From JBDSTZ01 sp039927975 (lineage in GTDB: Bacteria > Pseudomonadota > Gammaproteobacteria > Burkholderiales > Burkholderiaceae_D), in the NCBI GenBank assembly GCA_039927975.1, contig JBDSTZ010000381.1, positions 1 through 22,759 of the forward strand: DNA of 22,759 nt, in the 5' to 3' direction. A model generated the notes under the pieces. It did not search any database. It had not been told where the DNA came from and saw only the letters and a program-made list of their open reading frames with translations. Of the stretch, positions 14,399 through 20,204 are shown piece after piece (position 1 is the first letter of the stretch; the number at the start of each line of letters is the position of its first letter). The position numbers and the translations under genes are program-made.

Positions 14399-17143
14399 TT
14401 AAAAGTCGTAGCTCAGGCGGGCGTTGAAGGCGCGTCCGATCGGGCTGGCGATGTTGTTGGCATAGCCGGTGGCGTTGGAATTGGTCACCGGCGGGGCGGC
14501 GTCGAACAGGTTCGACAGGCCCAGCGTGATGGTGGTGTGGGCGATGCCCTTGTAACCGAGCGTCATGTTCCACACGGAGTAAGGCTTGATGTCGCGGTAG
14601 TACTGCGGCAGCACCGCGTTGAGGTCGTGGTAGGAGGTGTTGTATTGTTGGGTCAGCTGGGCCGACCAGTCGGCGCGGCTCCAGCCCATGCGCAAGGTGT
14701 GCTTCCAGCGGAAGGTGTAGGTCGGGCTCGGATTGCTGGTGCCCGAGCCGTTCGAGCCGAATTTGCCCAGGTTCGACACCCACGGACCGTCCTTCTCGTT
14801 CTGGCTCTCGAAACGGGTGACGTAGGTGCCGTCCAGCCCGAAGCGGAACTCGCCGGCGCTGGCGGTCGGCAGGTTGTAGGCCAGGCCGACGTCGATGCCG
14901 CTGGTGCGCAGGTCGCCCAGGTTGGAGGTGATGTCCTTGACGTAGGCGAGCGAGCCGTCCGGGTTGCGGATGAACAGGTCGGCGTACTTGACGGTGTTGG
15001 CGAAGATCGCGTTCTGCGCCAGCTGGCCGATGGCGTTGGTGACGTGGATGTTGAAGTAGTCGAACGAGGCGGTGAAGTTCTTGACCGGTTCGAACACCAC
15101 GCCGAGCGTCAGGTTGCGCGACTCCTCCGGCAGGACCTCGGGATTGCTGCCGTTTTGCAGGGGCTGGGTGGCGTTGCAGACGATCAGGGCGTTGGCGCCG
15201 GCAACGGCCTTGCCGGTGCCGGGCACGCCCATCGTGCCGGGACACAGCACCGGATCGTCCCATTTGCCGTTGGTCAGCGCGGTGGCGCCGGGCAGGCGGT
15301 AGCCGTAGCGGTCGAACACGGTCGGCGCGCGGAAACCGGTGCTGGCCGAGCCGCGCAGCATCACCAGCTTGTTGGGCTGGTAGCGGAAGCTGGCCTTCGG
15401 ATTGAGCGTGTTGCCGAAGTCGGAATAATGGTCTGCGCGCACGGCCAGGTTCAGATCGAGCTGCTTGCTGATCGGCAGGTCGACCTCGGCGAAGGCGGCG
15501 CCGATGTTGCGGCTGCCCGAGGAATGGTTGGGCAAGCGGTTCTGGTAGGGCACCAGCAGGTCGCCGTCGAGCGAGCGGTCGTCGTCGCCGTCGTGGTGGA
15601 ATTCGGCGCCGGTGGCGAACGTGAGCGGGCCGCCGGCGAGGCTCATCAATTCACGCGTGAAGGTCAGGTCGAGACCGGTGTAGACATTGGTGGTGTGGCG
15701 GATCTGGCCGCCGTCGGCCGAGATGCTTTTCAGGTAGTCGAGGCCGGCCGCGCTCTGGGTGCCGAAGGGATTGAGGACACCGCTCAGCACGCCGGCCTGC
15801 AGCTTCGGTCCGTTCAGGTAACCCTGCTCGAAGAAGGAATCGCGCTGGCCGGCGCCATAGACGAAGCCGAGCCGGTAATCCCAGTTGAACAGGCTGCCCT
15901 CGTCGGCGACGATCAGGCGGGTGTTCTGCTGCTGGTCGCGGGCGATCGCGGGTCCCAGTTCGGCCACGCTCCACGACACGTTCAGGGTCGAGCCATTCAG
16001 GCCGGCCATGGCCGGTACCCCGGCGCTGCCGCCCGGATAGTAGGGGCTGGCCGGCGTGATCTGCGCGACCGCGCCGTTAAAGCCGACCGTGGTGGTGGGG
16101 GCCTTCTGGGTCGTGATGCTCTCCCTGGCGTACAGCAGCTCGGCGGTGATGGTGTGATTATCGAGCTTGAGCGTGCCCTTGCTGAAGAAGGTCTCCTGCT
16201 TGTTGCCCGGCAGTGCCAGCACGTAGTTGGCGTTGAGCACGCAGGTGTTGCCGCTGGCCTGGACCGAGTACGGCGCCTTGCAGCCGCTGGCGTAGTACGG
16301 GTTGCCGGTGATCTTGGCGCTCGGCGAGAAGATGTTGGCCGGCCAGGCGTAGCCGCCGGTGCCGCTTTTCGGCGCGATGCCGATGCTGGTCAGCAGCTCG
16401 TTGCTGCTCAAATCGGCGCGGTCGGCCGAATGCAGGGCGCTGCGCTTGTGGCTGTCGACACTGGCGTACAGGTTCCAGCCCTGGGTGTCGAGGTCGCCAA
16501 TGCCGCCCAGCACGCTGACGCGCTCCTCGCGTCCGCCGCCGTGCGCTTGCGGGCGCACCACCTGGCCGGTGACGTTCAAGCCCTTGAAGCTGCGCCTGGT
16601 GATGAAGTTGACCACCCCGCCGATGGCGTCGGTGCCGTAGGTCGAGGAGGCGCCGTCGCGCAGGATTTCGACGCGCGCCAGTGCGTTCATCGGAATCACG
16701 TCGACGTTGGCGTAGCCGTCGCCGATCGGCTCGTTGGCCATGCGCCGGCCGTTGAGCAGCACCAGCGTGCGGTTGATGCCGATGCCGCGCATATTGATGT
16801 TGGTGCCGGCGCCGGCCGAGGATGGCACGTTGGTGGCGCCGACCGGCAGCGTGGTGACGAAGTCGGCCACCGTGGTGATGCCGGCCTTGGCGATGTCTTC
16901 GAGTTTGACGGTGGTGACCGGCAAGGCCATTTCGCTGGCCAGGCGCTTGATGGTGGAACCGGTGATCTCGACTTTCTGGACCACCTCCGGTGCCGCCGAC
17001 GCCGCCGCCGGCGCGGCCTCGGCGCTCTGCGCGGCGGCCTGCTGCGACAGCGTCAGGATGGCCAGCGCGACCGAAGTGAGCAGCAGTGGCGGCGGCAGGC
17101 CGGCGCGAATGCGGGAGTGGAATGCGGAACGACGCTGCTGCAT
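14399..17143 (-). CDS. TonB-dependent outer-membrane receptor
   Basis: This is an outer-membrane gated transporter of 914 aa driven by TonB. A signal peptide (LLLTSVALAILTLS core, likely cut near AAAQ/SAEA, residue 38-39) leads to a TonB-box-like VQKVEITGS. The plug domain follows at about 60-180 with NMRGIGINRTLVLLNGRR and VEILRDGASSTYGTDAIGG. The beta-barrel follows and ends RAFNARLSYDF, with a C-terminal aromatic residue. The ATG at 17143 has GGAGGAG upstream and begins the signal peptide; the frame is open 22 codons further but without signal features or Shine-Dalgarno. It is the first gene of the minus-strand operon, 10 nt ahead of the enolase-family gene, so it probably brings the same substrate across the outer membrane that the ABC system then imports. 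Confidence 0.93.
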   Translation of the reverse strand: MQQRRSAFHSRIRAGLPPPLLLTSVALAILTLSQQAAAQSAEAAPAAASAAPEVVQKVEITGSTIKRLASEMALPVTTVKLEDIAKAGITTVADFVTTLPVGATNVPSSAGAGTNINMRGIGINRTLVLLNGRRMANEPIGDGYANVDVIPMNALARVEILRDGASSTYGTDAIGGVVNFITRRSFKGLNVTGQVVRPQAHGGGREERVSVLGGIGDLDTQGWNLYASVDSHKRSALHSADRADLSSNELLTSIGIAPKSGTGGYAWPANIFSPSAKITGNPYYASGCKAPYSVQASGNTCVLNANYVLALPGNKQETFFSKGTLKLDNHTITAELLYARESITTQKAPTTTVGFNGAVAQITPASPYYPGGSAGVPAMAGLNGSTLNVSWSVAELGPAIARDQQQNTRLIVADEGSLFNWDYRLGFVYGAGQRDSFFEQGYLNGPKLQAGVLSGVLNPFGTQSAAGLDYLKSISADGGQIRHTTNVYTGLDLTFTRELMSLAGGPLTFATGAEFHHDGDDDRSLDGDLLVPYQNRLPNHSSGSRNIGAAFAEVDLPISKQLDLNLAVRADHYSDFGNTLNPKASFRYQPNKLVMLRGSASTGFRAPTVFDRYGYRLPGATALTNGKWDDPVLCPGTMGVPGTGKAVAGANALIVCNATQPLQNGSNPEVLPEESRNLTLGVVFEPVKNFTASFDYFNIHVTNAIGQLAQNAIFANTVKYADLFIRNPDGSLAYVKDITSNLGDLRTSGIDVGLAYNLPTASAGEFRFGLDGTYVTRFESQNEKDGPWVSNLGKFGSNGSGTSNPSPTYTFRWKHTLRMGWSRADWSAQLTQQYNTSYHDLNAVLPQYYRDIKPYSVWNMTLGYKGIAHTTITLGLSNLFDAAPPVTNSNATGYANNIASPIGRAFNARLSYDF

Positions 17144-17216
17144 GGTGGGTCTCCTCCAGTGAATGTATTTTTTATGGTTGTACCGGTGCGGGGTTGCCGC
17201 AAACTGCATTCAGGTC

Positions 17217-17223
17217 GTCGGAC
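17217..17223. promoter_or_regulatory. Possible secondary regulator site GTCGGAC in the receptor leader
   Basis: GTCGGAC matches the GTCNGAC core of the main palindrome at 17266-17276, 51 bp away centre to centre. It lies in the predicted 5' leader of the receptor transcript. The flanks are only partly symmetric (TCGTCGGACCG), so it is weaker than the main site and a chance match is quite possible. Confidence 0.3.
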
Positions 17224-17265
17224 CGGGCCGGATCAGCGCGTGAAACGCGTTCGGCTTCTTATCGG

Positions 17266-17276
17266 TCGTCAGACGA
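17266..17276. promoter_or_regulatory. Candidate GntR-family operator, perfect palindrome
   Basis: TCGTC-A-GACGA is a perfect inverted repeat of two 5-bp arms around one base, in the range seen for FadR-subfamily (FCD) operators. It covers the -35 hexamer of the gntR promoter and lies at about +5 to +15 of the predicted receptor-operon transcript. One bound dimer could therefore repress both directions. Its place beside a GntR gene makes autoregulation the simplest reading. Confidence 0.6.
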
Positions 17277-17294
17277 GTTACGAAGTAGTATAAT
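17266..17294 (+). promoter_or_regulatory. Predicted promoter of the GntR-family regulator gene
   Basis: The -10 box is a perfect TATAAT (17289-17294). The -35 is TCGTCA (17266-17271, four of six to TTGACA) with a 17-bp spacer. Transcription would begin near 17301, giving a leader of about 45 nt. The -35 lies within the palindromic operator. Confidence 0.6.
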
Positions 17295-17315
17295 CAGCAC
17301 ATTCTCAAAAATCAA
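17287..17315 (-). promoter_or_regulatory. Predicted promoter of the receptor-enolase-ABC operon
   Basis: On the minus strand, TTGATT (17315-17310) and TATACT (17292-17287) are separated by 17 bp. The -10 overlaps the -10 of the opposing gntR promoter, so both promoters cannot easily be occupied by RNA polymerase at once. The predicted start near 17280 gives a leader of about 135 nt before the receptor ATG. Confidence 0.6.
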
Positions 17316-17345
17316 TTCCTGTTTTAGGCTTTTTCGGACCCCGCT

Positions 17346-18095
17346 ATGGACCTTGGCAAGCCCTCCACCCACCCCACCCAGAAACACCGGCCGCTCGCCC
17401 ACGGTGTGGTCGACTACATCGCCGAACGGATTCGCGACGGCCGCATCGGCGCCGGCCAAAAGGTGCCGTCCGAAGCCGAGATCATCCGCCAGCTGGGCGT
17501 GAGCCGCACGGTGGTGCGCGAAGCGATGTCGCACCTGCAGGCGGCCGGCCTGGTGGAGACGCGCCAGGGCATCGGCACGTTCGCGCTGGCGCGCGCGACC
17601 GAAAGCATGGGCCTGGTCGCGGCGCCCGCGATGACCAAGGAAGATGTGCTGGCGCTGCTTGAGCTGCGCATCAGCCTGGAGACCGAATCGGCCGGACTGG
17701 CGGCCGGACGGCGCAACGCGGCGCAACTGGCGCAGATCCGCGCGGCGCTCGATGTGTTCCTGGGGTGCTGCCAGCGCGACGACGATTCGGCCGAGGTCGA
17801 CTCACAGTTTCACCTGGCCATCGCCGCGGCCTCGAGCAATCGCTATCTGATCGACGTGCTCAGCCACCTGAACCGGGAACTGCTGCCGCGCGCGCGGGCC
17901 AGCTCGGCCGGCATTCCGCGCGACGCGCCATCGGTGTACATCGAGCGGGTCACGCGCGAACACGAGGACATCTACAGCGCCATCTACCGGCAGGACGCCG
18001 AGTCGGCGCGCGCGGCCATGCGCACCCATCTGAGCAACAGCCGCGAACGGCTGCGGCGCGCCCACGAGTTGCACGAAGAGCGCACGGGGCGGTAG
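17346..18095 (+). CDS. FadR-subfamily GntR transcriptional regulator (FCD domain)
   Basis: This is a ligand-responsive DNA-binding regulator of 249 aa. The GntR winged helix-turn-helix occupies about residues 15-80 (KVPSEAEIIRQLGVSRTVVREA, core PSEAEIIRQLGVSRTVV, then GIGTFA). The all-helical FCD sensor domain spans about 98-240. The usual FCD metal-site residues are present as D152 and H156 (VDSQFHLAIA), H206 (REHEDIY) and H228 (MRTHLSN), so a metal-assisted carboxylate effector is plausible. FCD regulators often control sugar-acid or organic-acid catabolism, which fits the divergent operon. The start lacks a clear Shine-Dalgarno, but no better one is available and the domain begins soon after. 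A strong terminator follows. Confidence 0.92.
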   Translation: MDLGKPSTHPTQKHRPLAHGVVDYIAERIRDGRIGAGQKVPSEAEIIRQLGVSRTVVREAMSHLQAAGLVETRQGIGTFALARATESMGLVAAPAMTKEDVLALLELRISLETESAGLAAGRRNAAQLAQIRAALDVFLGCCQRDDDSAEVDSQFHLAIAAASSNRYLIDVLSHLNRELLPRARASSAGIPRDAPSVYIERVTREHEDIYSAIYRQDAESARAAMRTHLSNSRERLRRAHELHEERTGR

Positions 18096-18102
18096 TGGCG
18101 GA

Positions 18103-18128
18103 CGGGATCGGGCGGATCCCGATTTTTT
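18103..18128 (+). terminator. Intrinsic terminator of the GntR-family gene
   Basis: Perfect 7-bp stem CGGGATC (18103-18109) and GATCCCG (18115-18121), 5-nt loop, then A and six T (18123-18128). It starts 8 nt after the gntR stop codon. Its T-run is also the left arm end of the following 48-bp palindrome. Confidence 0.85.
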
Positions 18129-18170
18129 CGCACCAGCCCGTCAGACGTCTGACAGGTTTGAGCGAAAAAA
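18123..18170. repeat. 48-bp imperfect palindrome with tandem GTCNGAC core
   Basis: The centre (18140-18153) is a perfect 14-bp palindrome GTCAGACGTCTGAC, which is two abutting GTCNGAC motifs (GTCAGAC then GTCTGAC). Symmetry resumes outward with a few mismatches (18139/18154, 18136/18157, 18134/18159, 18132/18161). It ends in perfect 9-bp arms TTTTTTCGC (18123-18131) and GCGAAAAAA (18162-18170). It lies between the gntR terminator and the convergent mazG-like stop. It could be an extra operator for the GntR protein, a structured RNA end for either gene, or both. Confidence 0.6.
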
Positions 18171-18197
18171 ACAGACATTGTATTTCCGCTTGCTGGC

Positions 18198-18602
18198 TCA
18201 GGTGTCGGGATAGTCCGAATACTTGCGGGCGTCGCCGCGCACCTTGGCGGCCGGGTATTTGAGGCGGTTCAGCGCCATTTTCTCGTCGACCGCCGTGCCC
18301 AGGTCGACGTCGAGCTTGTCGGCCAGGCGCACCAGGTAGACCAGCACGTCGGCCATCTCGTGGCGCACCTCGGCCAGCTTGCGCTCGCCGAGTTCTTCCG
18401 CGCTGCCGCTGGCGAGCCACTGGAACGGTTCGAGCAGTTCGGCGGCCTCCACACACAGGGCCGATGCCAGATTTTTCGGGGTGTGGAACTGGTCCCAGTC
18501 GCGTTCGGCGGCAAACGCGCGTGCCAGATCGCGTAGCCGAATCAGATCGCTGGTCGCCGCGCCGTACGCAGCCGCCCCGGTGAGCGCGTCGGTTGAAGTC
18601 AT
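18198..18602 (-). CDS. MazG-like nucleotide pyrophosphohydrolase
   Basis: This small all-helical NTP pyrophosphohydrolase of 134 aa resembles the RS21-C6/dCTPase branch of the MazG-like group. It is expected to split a (d)NTP into NMP and pyrophosphate in the cytoplasm, often as a house-cleaning activity. The metal-binding EXXE...EXXD pattern is E52/E55 (CVEAAELLEPFQW) and E82/D85 (RHEMADVLVYLVRLADKL). The family's C-terminal LNRLKYPAAKVRG is also present. The ATG at 18602 is preferred because AGGAG lies 9 nt ahead of it; an ATG three codons upstream directly abuts that Shine-Dalgarno and is less likely. It converges on the gntR gene and looks functionally unrelated to both neighbours. Confidence 0.88.
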   Translation of the reverse strand: MTSTDALTGAAAYGAATSDLIRLRDLARAFAAERDWDQFHTPKNLASALCVEAAELLEPFQWLASGSAEELGERKLAEVRHEMADVLVYLVRLADKLDVDLGTAVDEKMALNRLKYPAAKVRGDARKYSDYPDT

Positions 18603-18670
18603 AGTTCCCATCTCCTGTTGCGTAAATGCTCGTCAGAACGAAGAGCGATATTGCCCAAGTGCACTTCCGA

Positions 18671-18695
18671 CTATTTCATTGTTTTATGGAAATAG
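18671..18695. repeat. Short inverted repeat in the mazG-carbonic anhydrase interval
   Basis: CTATTTC (18671-18677) and GAAATAG (18689-18695) form perfect 7-bp arms with an 11-nt centre. They lie in the 251-bp divergent region, about 70 bp upstream of the mazG-like start. This could be an operator or hairpin for either gene; I see no well-spaced -35/-10 pair next to it. The rest of the interval shows nothing else recognisable. Confidence 0.3.
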
Positions 18696-18853
18696 CTCGC
18701 GATAGCGACGTCCGCCCGATGATCTGTAGGCGGCCGGCATTGCGACTGATCGTCGCCCAAATGCCCGCGATCCCCTCCTGCCTTAACCGCCCACACCGCC
18801 GGCCATTCTCGCCAGGCGCCGCCTGCGATCTCCCATCGATATTAGGACACACC

Positions 18854-19609
18854 ATGATCCAACGCAAAACCATTGTCGCCGCGCTCCTGTCGACCGCGCT
18901 ATTGCCCCTGCTCGCCCACGCGGAGCACGCCGCCCACGAGTGGGATTACGACGGCGCCAAGGGCCCGGCCAAATGGGCCAGCCTCAAGAAGGATTACAGC
19001 AGCTGCGGCCTGGGCCATCAACAGTCGCCGATCGACATCCGCGCCACAACCAAGGGCAAGCTGGAACCGATCGCCTTCGATTACAAGCCATCGGCGCTGA
19101 AAGAGATCGACAACGGCCACACGATCCAGATCAACTACGCGGCCGGCAGCGGCATCACGGTCGACGGCAAACGTCACGAGCTGCTGCAATTCCATTTCCA
19201 CACCCCGAGCGAGGAACGCATCAACGGCAAGAGCTACCCGCTGGTGGCGCACCTCGTGCACAAGTCGGCCGAAGGCAAGCTGGCGGTGGTGGCCGTGCTG
19301 TTCAAGTTCGGCAAGGAAAATCCGACCCTGGCGACCGTCTGGGCCAACCCGCCGAAAGAAAAAACCGTCGAGACCGCAGCTGCGGGCGTCGACATCGACC
19401 TGGCGGCCCTGCTGCCTGCCGAGCACGGCTATTACAACTTCGCCGGTTCGCTCACGACCCCGCCGTGCAGCGAGCAAGTGAACTGGTTCGTGCTGAAAGC
19501 ACCGGTCGAGCTGTCGGCCGCGCAGCTCAAGCAGTTCCATACGCTGTACAAGCACAACGCCCGTCCGGTGCAAGCGCTGCATGGCCGCATCGTCAAGGAA
19601 AGCACCTAA
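18854..19609 (+). CDS. Periplasmic alpha-class carbonic anhydrase
   Basis: This is a zinc enzyme of 251 aa that interconverts CO2 and bicarbonate in the periplasm. A signal peptide (KTIVAALLSTALLPLL, cut near AHA/EHAA, residue 23) precedes the alpha-CA fold. Zinc ligands are H114 and H116 (LQFHFHTPSE) and H133 (VAHLVHKS). The proton-shuttle His is H89 (DNGHTIQINY), and SLTTPPCSE holds the conserved Thr residues. C51 and C205 match the disulfide pair of bacterial alpha-CAs. The length is normal for the bacterial family. The ATG at 18854 follows AGGACA and begins the signal peptide, so the open frame upstream is not coding. A second, beta-class enzyme is encoded about 2.8 kb downstream. Confidence 0.94.
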   Translation: MIQRKTIVAALLSTALLPLLAHAEHAAHEWDYDGAKGPAKWASLKKDYSSCGLGHQQSPIDIRATTKGKLEPIAFDYKPSALKEIDNGHTIQINYAAGSGITVDGKRHELLQFHFHTPSEERINGKSYPLVAHLVHKSAEGKLAVVAVLFKFGKENPTLATVWANPPKEKTVETAAAGVDIDLAALLPAEHGYYNFAGSLTTPPCSEQVNWFVLKAPVELSAAQLKQFHTLYKHNARPVQALHGRIVKEST

Positions 19610-19655
19610 GTCCAACGCGCCAGCCAAACCCGCCGGCGAAATCGACAAGTCCAGT

Positions 19656-19717
19656 ACATGGAGTCAGATACCGACATTCGGCCATTTTTGGCCGAATGTC
19701 GGTATCTGACCCCATGT
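19656..19717. repeat. Long near-perfect stem-loop (REP-like element)
   Basis: Arms 19663-19684 and 19689-19710 are perfectly complementary over 22 bp around a TTTT loop. After one mismatched pair (19662/19711) the pairing continues for six more (19656-19661 with 19712-19717), giving 29-bp arms with one mismatch. It starts 47 nt after the carbonic anhydrase stop. No long T-run follows, so it is not a canonical terminator, though such a stem can block transcription or exonucleases. The size and intergenic position resemble REP-type elements or miniature mobile elements. Confidence 0.75.
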
Positions 19718-19795
19718 TTGTTTTGGGATGTCAAATCTCACCCTGTATTTGTTTCGAATGTCGGCCGTGGCCCCGTACTTTGTTTGGATCTACCG
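19711..19795 (+). repeat. Loose tandem repeats with ~30-bp period
   Basis: Starting at 19711, 19741 and 19771 the sequence shows a related pattern: a C-run, then TGT/GTA, then TTTGTTT, followed by GGGATGTC, CGAATGTC and GGATCTAC respectively. The middle copy ends with CGAATGTCGGCC, also present in the adjacent stem-loop arm. The copies are degenerate, so this may be decay of one or more copies of the same element. Confidence 0.4.
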
Positions 19796-20204
19796 CTGCT
19801 TCCGCCCTCGCTGGCGGAAATCTAGTCAAACTACGTTTATAAATAGCCAATTTTTTCGCAGCCACGACACATAGCCTCTATTTCAGAAACCTTGTCCGTC
19901 CACGGAAATACTTCCTCGAAGCTTCATTTTCGCGGTCTTTTGCGGGTAATTTCAGTGATAATCAAGTAAATATTGAAAATACGTTACTTAATTAGGGTAT
20001 TTATTTCGTATTTTTTCAACCAAACACTTGACTCATACGCAAAATAGTAAATACTGACCGTGCAATGAAAGTATTTGAATTACAAACATAAAATACACCG
20101 CGGAGACAGCGGCATATCCATTTGGAGACCGAACCGGTCGGCTCCACCAGCAATCCTCAACACTGCTGGCGGGCGCGGCGAGCATCCAATTTCTTGAGGT
20201 AACT
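19796..20204 (+). promoter_or_regulatory. AT-rich noncoding region and leader ahead of the GH74 gene
   Basis: From about 19830 to 20100 the DNA is visibly AT-rich, unlike anything else in the window, and has no convincing gene. A candidate promoter is TTGACT (20028-20033) with AATACT (20050-20055), 16-bp spacer, leaving a leader of about 140 nt. In the leader CCAGCA (20147-20152) can pair with TGCTGG (20164-20169). A short hairpin TCCGCC/GGCGGA lies at 19801-19818. The Shine-Dalgarno TGAGGT is at 20195-20200. Confidence 0.4.

Noticed and set aside
11596..17293. Two very long plus-strand open frames (11596-14427 and 14387-17293) antisense to the import operon
   Set aside because: Both mirror known genes on the other strand and have biased, repetitive composition; no signal peptide, domain or Shine-Dalgarno supports them.
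18140..18170. The palindrome as an ordinary intrinsic terminator of the mazG-like gene
   Set aside because: Read on the minus strand, the T-run precedes the hairpin and an A-run follows it, the opposite of a standard terminator.
18626..18853. N-terminal extension of the alpha carbonic anhydrase
   Set aside because: The secretion signal begins at 18854 with a ribosome-binding site; the upstream residues would bury the signal peptide.
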